Below are positions 10,865 to 22,600 of a stretch of 64,000 nucleotides of DNA, in pieces (the first letter of the stretch is position 1; each line of letters begins with the position of its first letter). The notes below the pieces were generated by a model. That model was given only the letters and a program-made list of their open reading frames with translations. It was not told the DNA's origin and made no database searches. Position numbers and translations under genes: made by a program. Origin of the DNA: Trebouxia sp. TZW2008 (Eukaryota > Chlorophyta > Trebouxiophyceae > Trebouxiales > Trebouxiaceae); the NCBI GenBank assembly GCA_002118135.1, contig BDIU01000479.1, positions 1 to 64,000 of the forward strand, in the 5' to 3' direction.

Positions 10865-12983
10865 TATCTGTCCTTTAAGCTTCACTCTTTGTCAGTCTGT
10901 CACCAAGACTTGTCTTATGGCCAAGCTGTAGCAATGTCCTGACAGTCACCCTTTGAGACTATAGTCTTTGCCATGAACGTAGAACTAATCAGTTCGGTTT
11001 GCATGCAGAGGGGCATTTGAGCTGCCACCAACAATCTCCTGACTGTCAGCCTACAGCAATGCTTTGTCTGCATCAAGTTCTGACACACTTGCTTTGCACA
11101 TGCAGGGGTGCATTCCAGCTAGCACCTTTGCTTGACTACATCACAGAGATTCTGAAACAAGTGGCTGTTGACGAAATTTTAGATCACTTTGACTAACGTT
11201 GTGACTCCATTTGCAGCTTGTGACTCTTGGTGTGCACATGCAGAGGTGCATTTCAGCTGGCACCGCTACTGGACTACATCACAGAGATTCAGAACTAAGT
11301 GATGTGGGCTCAGAGCACGTTGACCAGTACTTAAGCTTCTCTTGCAGCTTGTGACTCTTGGTGTGCACATGCAGAGGGACATTTCAGCTGGCATCAACAT
11401 TCTCCTGATTGCCAAATTACAGCAATGCTTAGACTACAACATGTTGTGACTCTTGGTGTGAACACGCAGGGGGGCATTCCAGCTGGCGCCTTTGCTTGAC
11501 TACATCACCGAGATCCTGAACCAAGTGGCTGATGACGATGGCTCAGAGCACTTTGACCAGTACTTTGGCCAACTGAATGCCACTTATGTCCAATCCAATG
11601 CCAACGTGGACACAGAGACTTATACCACTCTAAGGACAGCCAATGCATACATTCCAGTAAGCTGTCTTTCTTCCCCTGTTTTGGTTCCTGTTTTCTCTTT
11701 GCTTCTTGTCTTCTCAGAAGCTTTGTCTGCAACTCATTTGTTCACCTGGACATGCTGAGTCCAGTCAAATGCCATTGACAATGCAGAAATATACACCACC
11801 CTGTAGGCAGCATATGCGTACACTCTGATGCGCTGTGCCTGCTTGTGATTGTATTGCATACATACACATGCTAACTTGAAACCGAGTGGTCGTGTGCTGA
11901 GTTGAACCAGAGCACACATTCTGAGTCTGAGTCAGAGCACACATGCTCAGCTGAGTAAAAGCACACATGTTGAGTTGAGCCAAGAATTTGCAAGCTGCAA
12001 TTAAGGTCAAATTCTTTGCAATCATGTGCTAATGATCAATTTGTGTTGCAGGAGACTCTATACCCATCCCTGGGCTTGACAGAGTCCCGATGCATTGCGC
12101 ACACCAAGCACTACACCAACCAGACTACTAGAATGCAAGGCATGTAGCCAATCAAAGTGTACCACTGCCAATGCGCTGATGATGTATATGCTTTGCAGTA
12201 TGATGTGGAGATCCTGGACCCATCTCTAGGCTTGACTGAGTCCCAGTGTATTGTGCACGCCAAGAACTACACCATTCAGACAGCCAACGTACAGGGCACT
12301 CGGCCAGCAAATGTGTGGAACTTCTGTGCAACTGGTGTGTGCAACTATGTGTACCCCAATGGGACGACTGGGACGTCTGTGAGTCCGTACGCTGGCTCAC
12401 ACACTGCCTCAACATGCACCCTGGGTTACTCTAGCGCTGTGGACAGCAACGAGTATGTGGAGCCTGCTTATATCACCTCAGGACAAGGCTCTGCTGGTAA
12501 GGCTCAACCCATATCGAATGTTATTGTGCGAAGGCCTTGCATGCAAAGTGTTCCAACCTTTGAAAGACATTCTGCCAGTCACAGCGTGACAAGGCTCTGC
12601 TAGTACGATTTGAGATTGCCTCAGATGCCGTCCCTGTGTAAAGCGTGCATGTTTGCATGCATCATGTGCTGATCCATCTTGCAGCAGCTATAGTGCATGA
12701 TGTTTGCTCAAGCAGTCACTGCTGAATCACAATGTATTCAGCTCCACACACTTGCCCTTTGCTGGCAAGTGGCTTGCATTCAATGTGCTGCAGCATGCTG
12801 CACAATGCTTGAATGACCAACTTCGGTTGAGATCTGTGTTGGCCTGAAACACAATGAATTGGCTGGCTTGCAGGTCGTTTCAATCCAGTGCGTGCCACGG
12901 TATTGCCAACGACCACTGGAATCATCCAGACCAGCAGCAGCAGCTTTGTGGGCACCCCTTACACTTCTTCAAGCAGCGGCTAA
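8394..12983 (+). CDS. Secreted, probably N-glycosylated protein of unknown function
   Basis: Eight exons with closing phases: 8394-8442, 8594-8896, 9134-9333, 9960-10074, 10373-10487, 11470-11656, 12199-12496, 12874-12983; about 458 residues. The first exon encodes MQPHIWSLLLVGLLCT, a signal peptide core, with a likely cleavage after ...PACFA. No further membrane segment is seen. Sequons NVS, NIT, NAT, NYT and NGT and several Cys residues (FC, VC, TC, PC) fit an extracellular or wall protein. The C-terminus is Ser-rich (SSSSFVGTPYTSSSSG). I do not recognise the fold. Introns 3, 5 and 6 hold decayed copies of exons 4, 6 and 7. Confidence 0.82.
9615..9890 (+). repeat. Two shadow copies of exon 4 of the secreted-protein gene
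   Basis: A copy at about 9796-9890 follows an acceptor (CTGCAG) and reads VQSISSDAFYGASSGG, against VQYISPDAFYGASSGG in the real exon at 9960. It stays open further, but lacks the real exon's donor. A more decayed copy (GTGCCAGCGGTGGCAGCTGAGC) is at about 9631-9672. Both lie upstream of the parent, within intron 3. Confidence 0.85.
10801..10872. repeat. (CTGT)n/(CCTG)n microsatellite
   Basis: About 70 bp of CTGT followed by CTGC tetranucleotides in intron 5 of the secreted-protein gene. Confidence 0.95.
11002..11469 (+). repeat. Array of four shadow copies of exon 6 of the secreted-protein gene
   Basis: Copies begin at about 11006, 11105, 11241 and 11372, each right after a CATGCAG acceptor, and the genuine exon starts at 11470 after CACGCAG. 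All begin with the same GG(T/G)GCATT(C/T)CAGCTGGC start. The second copy extends through LLDYITEILKQVAVDE before decaying; the third has lost its frame after TEIQN. Copies are anchored at the 3' splice site and decay rightward. Confidence 0.92.
12052..12147 (+). repeat. Shadow copy of exon 7 of the secreted-protein gene
   Basis: After a TGTTGCAG acceptor it reads ETLYPSLGLTESRCIAHTKH, against EILDPSLGLTESQCIVHAKN in the real exon at 12199, then reaches a TAG stop. If spliced in, it would truncate the protein. Confidence 0.9.
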
Positions 12984-14286
12984 ATTTCATCTCTCAGCAG
13001 ACACATAAGCAGTCTTAGGCAATGAATGAAATGCACAAATCTGGGCCAGGAGGCATTACCATGGGAGCCTCTGTGAATAGAAGCAGCCCAAAAAACCAAA
13101 TTGCCACACAGCAGATGTGAAGCAAGCTCTGCAGGCGTGCATGAGGGTCAAGACATAGTGCATGCAGTCTGCATATATACCCACATACTAGAATAGGTAT
13201 ATCCTTATCTCCAGGTAGAGTAGGTACATTGGATTGCTGCTGTGAAAAGCTGGTTGTTAGAGCTAGCATTGAAGCAAGTGGGATTGTGCAAGCTCAGGTA
13301 CCATTGCCAAGATTTACCAGTTTGATTTATCAGATTGATCTGTTTTATACATAACTCAGGCAGGCCATCAGTCTATGGAAAAGAATCTGGTGGTTTAGCT
13401 TCTTTTTGTATTGAAGTTGTGATATGTTGCCATATTGAGCAGTGCTTTGGTGATCAAAGTAGAATAACAAAATCAAGGATTGAAGCGAGAAGTCCAAGAC
13501 TATTGTAAGCAATGAAGTTGTTGAAAGACCAGCTTTCACTATGCAGCAGCTGATGCCATTGCAGATGCAAACATCAAGTGCATTCGCTCTATATATATAT
13601 CTCCAAAGTTCTCTCTGACTGCACTTCAAGTCGAATGCACTGGCCAGATGATCAGCACATAGTGTGGCTGTGCAATATGTCTTGCAAGGTGGCTTGCTGA
13701 ATCTGTGAGGCGCGATAGGCTTGTTCAACAACAAAGGCATGCTGCTGTCGATGTCTGCAAGCGCAATTGACAAGCGGCTCCTGTCACTGCAAGGAGTGGA
13801 ACTGTGACCACTGTCTCCTGACTCTTCCTGCTAACATTCACTCAACACAGTGCTGCCAGTAGCTCCATTTCTGCCAGCACTTTTGTTTAGAGCAAAATTC
13901 ATATATCTGCTGCAATCTTACTGCCAGACATGCACTTGATGCAAGCGTCATGCCTGCATATGTGTAACTGCTGTACTTGTAGCATTTACCGATTGGCAAT
14001 GTCATTGTGAAACTGCCAGGCAAGCAATGTTGCAGGAGAGCTTTGATGATGGGAGGCTGTAGTAGGTGCAAGACCATCATGCTTTGTCGCATGAGTCAAA
14101 CATGCAGAAGTGCTGATGTTACATGTGAGATATTGCATATCTAGAAACTTGATGTTGTGCTGATCCTGCTCAGGCACTAGGCAACCTAGATGGCATCAGG
14201 CTATGCTGCGCAATCAGACAACATGTTTGCGTCCTGCTAGGTGATTAGATGCTACAGAAGCTCAGACCCGGTCCTCTGGGCTGGTC
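12984..14286. other. Spacer between converging genes
   Basis: No supported gene. Minus-strand open frames at 13345-13773 and 13838-14092 lack splice partners and family resemblance. Confidence 0.5.
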
Positions 14287-15109
14287 TCAAACTGCAGCAG
14301 CTGCCTTGAGCCGCTGCGTGCGTGCCTTGAGTATCCCATTTTCCTGCACCACAGCACACAATGCTAAATGTCCAGATAACAGGATGTGACATGTCGGCTG
14401 GTCACTCAACAAGTGCCGTGCGGGTGTTGTGCATGTGTTGTGCATACCGCTAGGTCATCTGTGTCTGCTGTGATGGGTGTGAGCTGTATGACCTGGCTTG
14501 ACAACAAAGGGGTGTCTGCACCTTGTATCTTGGTCTTCAAGTTGCCGTTCTGCAACAACAAGCTCAAACTCAGGTTTGATAGCAGCGATCAAGCCAATGT
14601 AAGTCGCAGCTCAGCAGCATTGTACTGCATGCATTGTTGAGAGCACCGTATTCAATCTGACAGAGAGGCTTGGTCAGTGCTCACCCTGTAGAGCAAAAAG
14701 AGAGGCTCTGAATTGCCTCTGTGCGCTTTAGCAGGCTCCAAAAGCTCACAGGTCTCTGCAGACACCTGTATCCACCACAGCCCAGCTCTGTACGGGCCGC
14801 TCTGCGAAGGGCGGAGTCAGATCAGAGTAAGACGCGCTCTCACAGTCAGGAACTGCAAGGTTGTCTCGTCATCTTTGTCGATTTTGATCCGTTTGAAGGT
14901 GGGAAGAACGCTCTTACAAGGACCGCACCAATCAGAGTAAACCTCCAGTACTGCGATGCGACAAATTGCAAGTCAAGATGAGGAAGCTCATGCAAGGCAG
15001 CTAGGCTTTCGTCAATGCTGCCACCTTTTAGGCCCTTTTCGCATAGCTTGCTTTCAAGGTCTGCGTCGGTCTTCATCTCATACTGCAGCGGTACCTGGTT
15101 TGCAGCCAT
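14287..15109 (-). CDS. Thioredoxin-domain protein of the axonemal dynein light chain / NME8-NME9 type
   Basis: Five exons: 15025-15109, 14844-14950, 14685-14765, 14448-14549, 14287-14343; 432 nt, 143 residues, all phases closing. Start is MAANQ. The redox motif WCGPCK sits near residue 36 in EVYSDWCGPCKSVLPTF, after the strand VLEVY. The region EPLFLLYRNGNLKTKIQGAD matches the cis-Pro strand and the 'G.A..PLL' end of the thioredoxin domain in NME8/NME9 and the Chlamydomonas LC3/LC5-type dynein light chains; EP replaces the usual TP before the cis-Pro position. The C-terminus is a short basic helix (ARTQRLKAAAAV). Family knowledge places such proteins on outer dynein arms; that location here is inference. 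The gene implies the alga can make flagella. Confidence 0.88.
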
Positions 15110-16087
15110 CACGCAAATATGCAACACACAGCCAGCAGCAGCAGCGCCTAAGCTTACTCTGTGCGGAAGTTTGCCTCTATTGAGTTTTGGTGCTCGCTCG
15201 GACTCTGAAATGAGGAGATGAACAGGCGTACATTAGGCACTTCCAGTCAAAAGTTTTCATTTCTGAATTTGTTCTGCCATGCCATGCATGATGCAGCCAA
15301 TGAGATGCCCGTCATGACAGGCATTAAAGAAACACCTTTTACATTATAGCCGGAGCTCTGCAGGGGCAGGATATTTGCCACATAGACATGATGGGGTTTG
15401 TCCTAACAACCTCTACCAGCATCAAGCCAGGTACTGACCTAGTCTGCAACAGCAACATGTACAGAAGCTGCAACAGCAGCTTCATGCAACGTCACCCGCA
15501 CACTACCAGATAAGGTTTCACGGACACGCAACAGCAACTTCGTGATCAATCCCGCCGGCTGAAGCCATATGTAACAATAGCTGCTGCTGGTCGCGATAAT
15601 TTATGCTTCAAGTCAGGGGCCGTGTTTAAGTCTCAAAAGCATGACATATAATTAATACAGTTGGGTGCTGATGTGCTCAAGCCTCTGCACCAGCGATTAG
15701 TACACAACAGAGGCCACGCTACGCTCCAAGACGTACGATATAGTATTCATAATGTGTTATGATATCACATGGTGCATGTCAGCTGCTGTTATATAACCCT
15801 GGGCTCACCCTGGGCTGCTTTTGATCACAGAAGCTCATGGTATCTAGAAGATCACATACTCTGCCGCTTTCCGGCACCTTAAGCTCCAAAGTAAACAGCA
15901 AAACACCATGTCTCAAAATGATGCAAGTTAGCTACTGACATATGCACAGATCACACGGGCTGCTTCTGATCACAGAGTCTCCTGTTATGACGTCTGAAAG
16001 ATCACATTTTCTTCCCTGAGCTATGCTGAACGGCATGGTGCCATTCAGCTGGGAAAGCTTTCTATGCCCAGACAGGCAAGAAACGAT
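15110..16087. other. Spacer with a duplicated short segment
   Basis: No gene seen. Two related ~50-bp stretches (GGGCTGCTTTTGATCACAGA at about 15815 and GGGCTGCTTCTGATCACAGA at about 15958) are followed in both cases by ...GAAGATCACAT or GAAAGATCACAT. Confidence 0.45.
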
Positions 16088-18450
16088 CTAGCTGAATGAG
16101 CCGCCAGCTCTAGTTGTTCTGGCAGCTTCGCTCTGGGCTGTGCCATTAGCATAGCGCTCTAGGATCTCCCTGTAGTGCTCAGCTTCACTGGTGGTTTCTA
16201 CTACGCTGGGTCTTGCTTTGCATGCCTCAAGCCACTTTGTCCACCTGTCCCAGACCTGCATCAACGCGACGTCACAGGCAATGATGTAGAGATATGCAGT
16301 AAAGCGTGGTTACGCATTGTATTGCTTGTGCACGATATGATAGTCCTGTAGTGCTCAGGGTCACTGGTGATGTACACCATGCTGGGCTCTGCTTTGCAAG
16401 CCGCTTTGTCCACCTGTCACAGACCTTTGCCAAAATCAAAGCGATGTAAATCACAATGTCAGACAAAATATGTAGAAACATGTCGGATGTAGTGCTCTAC
16501 TTCACTGGTGGTTTCTACTGCGCTTGGTCTGGCTTGACAAGCCTCAAGCCACTTTGTCCACCTGTCCAAGACCTGCATCAATACAATGTTAATCTTGACT
16601 TCCTGATATGCAGGAAACATGTCACACGTGATGCTCAGCCTCAATGGTGGTTTCCACCATGCTGGGTCTTGCTTTGCATGCAGCAAGCCGCTTTGTCCAC
16701 CTGTCCCAGATCTGCATGAGCATAGTGTGAGACTTGAGATGATGTGACATATGTGGAGATAGGTCAAATGCAGTACTCAGCTTCACTGGTGTTGCTAGGC
16801 ACACCAGGCCTTGCTTTGCATCCCTTATGCACGTTGTCCACCTGTCCCAGACCTGCATCAACACAAAGTTTGAGATCATGAAAAACATGTAGCTACATGT
16901 TCCTATAGGAAACTTGTCAGATGTAGTGCTGAGCTCCACTGATGGTTTCCACTCCGCTGAACCTTGCTTCGCATGCCTCAAGCCACTGTGTCCACTGATC
17001 CAAGACCTGCACCAATACAGTGTAGATAAAATGCATGAAATGGTGTAGAGATCTGTTGCAAGACATAGTGACGCATTGCAACACTTGTGCACAAGACCCT
17101 GCTAGTAGATCATGTATGTAAGAGACGTGTGGACTGTGTGATCCAGCATGATCACGTACTGCGTTGCTTGTGGACAAACAGGATCACATGCTTATAGCTG
17201 TGGCTGATGCTGTCCTTTTGGGCTTGTATGCTTAGCAGAGTATGGCCTCAGAAGCTTGGACACATCAAGTATAGCAGCTAGCGGTGTGGTAGTGATACAT
17301 ACTGCATGCATTGATTTCAAGCCATTCAGTGCGTCAGCAAGGTAAACATGCTTGACATGCTGTACTGTACCATATGCAATACATGCTCCCCACCAACGCG
17401 TCGGATGAAGTGCACAACATGCACTACTTGCAATGAGCCATGTGCATAGCGCCATGCATCATATGCTATACATGCAGAACACTATAGGGACCCAATGCAG
17501 TGCACAAACAGCATTCTGTACATCACAATACACTGTATGCGCAACAATGCAGTGCAGGCAACTTGAAGGGGTTGCAGTAAAAGGCCGCTTTATAAATAGA
17601 GAAAAAGTGGATGTGACTTTACCTTAGAGCCACCAGATGGGATTTCAAAATCCTTGTGCTCCTTCAGAATCAGCGGCTGCCGCAACAGCCAGGGAATGAG
17701 CATGACATCAACCAAGCTGAAGAAGCTGCCAAAGAAGTAAGGCCCTGAGTCATCCATGGCCTCCACAAAGGTAGTGATCCCCTTCAGCAGCTCTTCTTCT
17801 GCTTCCTTCTGTTTAGACTTGTCCTGGGCCAGAATGACTTTGAAGAAAACTGGGCATATTTTCTTGGCCACATGATCCATCCAGAGCCTTGCTAGAGCTT
17901 TTCCAAAAGGATCTTTTGGAAACAGAGAATGCTCTGGGTGGATGTCTTCAAGAAATTCTAGAATGACTTGACTTTCATAGAGGTTTCTGCCATGGTACAC
18001 AAGACTGGGGACAAGCCCTTTGGGGTTGACTGCCAGGTACTCTTTGTCCTTCTTGTAAGGGTTGACCTCCTTCCATTCATAGCTGATGTTCTTTTCTTGC
18101 AGTGCGATCCAGCCTCTCTGCATGTCACCAACTTTTTACAGTTTGAACAGAAGAAAGAGTAACAGGCAGACAGCAGATTGCAAAGGGGCAATGCATTGCA
18201 ACTGTTCGCTTGATGCGGGGTCGCGTTCAGTCAGGTCCGTGGAAGCAGCGCGTGCATACAGGTCCAGCTGCGCTGCATATATATGACGGGCGCGCACGTG
18301 CACGAGGTAGCAGACGAGTCGCACCTGAACGAAAGGGCAAAACCAGCTGCCGTGATACACCAAATCTGCCTTCTTCTGATGCGCATGGACTGTCTTCTCG
18401 GCTACGCCGGTAGCGTGAGGAAAGACGTCTTCGTCAGGCATGGACGGCAT
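16088..18450 (-). CDS. Glutathione S-transferase, omega/lambda-like with cysteine active site
   Basis: Three exons: 18325-18450, 17623-18117 and 16088-16255; 789 nt, 262 residues. The N-terminal thioredoxin-like domain has the catalytic Cys in YHGSWFCPFVQRGWIALQE, then NPKGLVPSL with the cis-Pro and YESQVILEFLED for the glutathione gamma-glutamyl site. The helical C-terminal domain contains ARLWMDHVAKKICPVFF and YFFGSFFSLVDVMLIPWL (the N-capping S/D box). The last exon supplies the final helix, VWDRWTKWLEACKARPSV, and a short Ser/Ala/Gly tail. Cys in place of Ser/Tyr predicts thioltransferase or dehydroascorbate reductase activity rather than classical conjugation. It lacks an obvious plastid peptide, so is probably cytosolic. 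Intron 2 (1.4 kb) is built largely from five extra copies of the last exon. Confidence 0.92.
16330..17015 (-). repeat. Array of five extra copies of the GST terminal exon
   Basis: Reading on the minus strand, copies lie at about 16924-17013 (VLDQWTQWLEACEARFS), 16771-16855 (VWDRWTTCIRDAKQG, frame lost later), 16628-16714 (IWDRWTKRLAACKARPSM), 16491-16575 (VLDRWTKWLEACQARPSA) and 16336-16425 (VCDRWTKRLAKQSPA, frameshifted), before the functional exon at 16088-16255 (VWDRWTKWLEACKARPSV). Each has its own TGCAG-type acceptor (the 16425 copy has a weak one), at ~140-170 bp spacing. Three copies keep the frame through the helix, up to EHYI or EHHV. Confidence 0.95.
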
Positions 18451-19657
18451 GGCTCGCTTTATGCTCTGTAAATCTCCTCAGAGGTTTGCAAGGGGTTGCG
18501 CGAATCTGTACAAACGTTGTCAAACACAACTGCGTACTATCCTGAGGTACAGGGGAGTGTTTCGGGCCGGGCTTGCGCAGGCGTTCGACGTTTCAGGACG
18601 TACAGACAACGTAAGGCACATCGACGGAGCTCCGAAGCCATTTATAATCTGTTTGTCACATGGCGAATTTTGCTTGCAAGCTTGTGATGTGTCCGAGCAA
18701 TGTTCAAATTGATGGTAGTATACACATGGCCTCAAGCAGAAGCCACGCATTAGTGCTCGTCGTGTTGGCATGCGTTCAAACGTGAGCTGCCGCACATAAT
18801 CATGGAGTCTTGATCAATAAAACCATGCACAACGATGTCTACAGAACTTCAGAGTCTGAATCAGCAAATGCTTTGCAACGAGGTTGCATTGCGATGCGTC
18901 ATGTTTGAGACTGTATGGAACAGCATCAACGGTACAATGCAAGTCATCAATGAATTGAAAGAAGAAGCCTGAGTGTAAATTGAGAGTGAGACTTAATTTT
19001 GCCAGAATCACACATTTCATGGTGGCGTCTGTATATGTACTCAAAAGCAGCCCAGGACACCAAGCTACTCACACAAGCTATGCTGATGGACTGATGTCAA
19101 TCAGCAAGACTGCCCAATGTGATTGCACATTCTCAAGCCATTGGGTGCTGTAGACCTTTCAATCTACCAAGCAAAACTATTTTAACACAAACATGGTACA
19201 TGGTTTAGCAAATTGACAAAGTACAAAGCTGCCAACAGCGAGTTCAGATAAGTCAAAAAATGTGCCATGTTTATTGTTTAGCAGAGGAAGTCATTGCGCC
19301 AGGGCCCTTGCAGCATAAGCGCTTGAATGACCATCAATACATACACAATGCCGTGACCTACCAGGCAAGCAAAACCCAAAAAAGACTGCACCACAAGGCC
19401 GGGATTGCAATTACAAAAGTGGCCAGGTTTTGTCATAATGTCCTCAGAATCTGTATCTGATGATGCCGAGCAAACTGAATGTCTGATATTCATGCCACGC
19501 TGAGAACTGCCCAGAACACTCAACATTGCTAAAGAAGTGCATTGGCCGCATCTACAATAAATCATGGCTGGAGCCCTGTTGGGGTTGACTGGCAGCTGCT
19601 TACAACCCATGTTGGCACAAAGATCTCACATGAGAGGTACTGTCACATGGCCCAACC
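18451..19657. other. Spacer upstream of the GST gene, with one possible small ORF
   Basis: Contains the GST promoter. A 110-codon minus-strand ORF (19278-19610) ends with a hydrophobic stretch, GIVYVLMVIQALMLQGPWR, followed by NDFLC and a stop, then AATAAA within 20 bp. It could be a small membrane protein or its last exon, but it has no recognised family and I give it about 0.3. Confidence 0.4.
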
Positions 19658-22600
19658 CTATATCATGCCATCACCAGGGTTCATCGGAAGCTGCATAGCA
19701 GCCATGTTGGCATGATGCTGCTGCATGTGGTGATGCTGACTAGGGTCCAGATTCATGCCCAATGTGCCGCGCCCAAAATACTCTCCGTTCACCTGTATAG
19801 CCAAAGCTTCCTACGCAAGGGTAACAACATGTGCATCTTGCAGACTGGTAGGATTTGTCCACACATACACAAGTTAGTCCAAGAACTCAGTCAAAGCTTT
19901 CGACAAAGCAGCACTTAGTCAAGGCGCCATGACATGACCAAGAATTTGCAGCAAATTTATGATGCAGGGCGCGCTACGACCTTTGTAGCTGGTGTTCCTA
20001 CATGATGCGCCATTCTTGAAGAAGTGCATGGAGCGGCACCAAGCCTCCTAAATAATATGACAAGACTGCTCACAAAGCCACTCTGTTGCAAGCGGTTTTG
20101 TGAGCAGTCTGCTATGCAAGGAAGATCAATAGTGCTCTGATGCAGCATGAGCATCATCTTGCTCGTACCTGCAATGGTTGTTGCGCCACATACTGCTGCG
20201 TTTGATTCACCGCCTGCTGTGCCTGCTGAGCCTGCTGGGCTGCTGCTTGCGCTGCCAGCCTGCGCATGCACATTTAAATGCTCAAAATTGTCAGACATAA
20301 GCATTGAGTGCAAGCACATCTGTTCAAGTCATGCAGCCACACAGCTGATAGATCATAGCACCAATAGAGATAACATTGACAACACACAAGGATAAGAGAC
20401 CATCCTAGTGTGTCACATGTTTGTGCCAAGTTGTGCATACAAAGCTGTAAGATGGTGATGCGCGGTAAAACACGGGATGTTTGGTCAACTGCAGATGTGC
20501 CTCATGAGCACACATTGAATGGCATTGCATGCCACTCAAGAAAGCAACTTGCTGCAATATTTGCTGCCGCTGTTTGAGCCAGGTGATGCTGCCAGATCTC
20601 AGAGTTTGTGCTACAAGCCACAGCAAGCTCGCGCTCTTTGTCTTTATACAGCATCGGCAGCAAACACAAGACAATGAGAGAACAAACAGAAAGGGAAGGA
20701 AAAGGAGGGAAAGTATGGGAGAGGAACAGGAGAAAAGGAACAGGATAGGGTAGGACGGGATAGGAAAGAAAAGGAAGGAAAGAAGAGCAACAAAACATGG
20801 AAGAGCTTTGACTTCTTTTGTTGTCAGCAGTCATGCACATGCATTAGAAGCGTGTCATGCAAGGGCAGGGGCCTCACGTCTGGGAGTACCTGTAGTTGTA
20901 GGCCTCTAGTTCGGCTTGATATCTCTGTTGATATTGTTTTGACATCGCTATACACACGAAATGATTTCCCTGTACAGTGAAACTATGACAATGAAGGCTT
21001 ACAGTGGCATCATTCGTGCAGGGACAAGAGCAGACAACAAGGGCAGAGGCCTCACGTCTGGGAGTACCTGTAATTGTACGCCTCCAGCTCCGTCTGATAC
21101 CTCTGCTTGTCTTGGTTGGCATGGCTATGTTGACAAACTGATTTTCCTACATTGTATAACTATCAACAACAGCACAGTTGCGCTGGCATTCTTCAGGCAA
21201 GGGCAAGAGCAGGGGGCAAGGGCAGGAGCAAGGGCAGGGGCCTCACGTCTGGGAGTACCTGTAGTTGTAGGCCTCCAGCTCGGCCTGATACCTCTGCTTG
21301 TCTTGATTCGACATCGCTATGTACGCTGTCTTCTCTTCTTCACTGGCTTTCTGCCACATCTCCCCCACCTGTATGCATTGTCAAGCTTTCATCAGCATCA
21401 TGTAGGCCTTCAGGTCAGCCTGATGTCTCTGCTTATCTTAATTTGACATGGCTATGTACGCTGTCTTTTTCTCTTCGCTGGCTTTCTGCCACACTTCTTC
21501 TATCTGCGCGCTCTCTCATGTCTGTGAATCCTTATGCATTGCAAACTTTGCCATGTACACTGTCCTGTCTTGCTCACTGGCTGTCCGTCACAGACAACCC
21601 ATATGCCATGTTTGAGTTTGCCGTGTTGGAGGGTCCTGATGCATGGCCAATGGCTGCCTTGATAGTACAGACTTGCACTGCTGCTACTGGAAATGCAGAC
21701 TCCAAAGCAACCATTGTGCCAACTGAGCTGTGAGTTGCATCAGACAGTACAATGGTACTGCCTGCTCATTCACCTGTTCTTCAAAGAGCATGTTCCAAGC
21801 ATTTTGATGATATATGCAGTACTGTTGTCAGTTTGGCCTTGAACTCTTGATTTTCCTGCAACCCCCAAATCACGGCGGATCTGCAAAGCCCGCATTGACA
21901 AAGACCAAAGTCATGTGCCAAAGCGCTTGCAGTAGGAGAGCGCAAGGCAAAAGCGAGGGTCTCCTCCTGAAGCGGGGGTAGAGGGGCTGCGGTGGGCTAC
22001 ACCAGGGACATCCAACATTCTGTTCTAATTGAGCCACTCATCTCATGATCTGATCCCGTCTGGTAGCAATGCAGACTGTAACTTGCGACAAAGTTGGGTT
22101 TCGAAATGATAACAAATCGATAGCAGTTGGGGATTGTGGGAGGTGTAAAGAGGGAAAGTGGCACAACAAAAAAGACAACCAGGCTGCCAGACACACCCTT
22201 TTCGTAATTTCCGTTTGGGTCATGTCTGGGAATGACTCCTTGGCCTTCAGTCTCGCATCACTGCTGAAGAAGTTGAATGGAGTCTTGTTAGGCTTGGGCG
22301 CATGTGGATCCTTGGGCTTCTCAGCCTGCATCTGCACGCACAGACAGAAACAGTCACAACGTTTGCGCACAATCAGACAAAGTCACATCATACGCGCACA
22401 ATGAGACAGTGTTCTCATCACTGCTGAAGAAATCAAAGGGGTCTTGTTAGGCTTGTCGCATGCGGATCCTTGGGTTTCTCAGGCTGCATCTGCACGCACA
22501 GAAAGACATAGCTGCAGCACAAGAACGCAGGCAGACAGCGTATGCATTAGTGCTGAAAAAGGCGAACGGAGTCCTGTTGGGCTTTGTCACTATTTCATCT

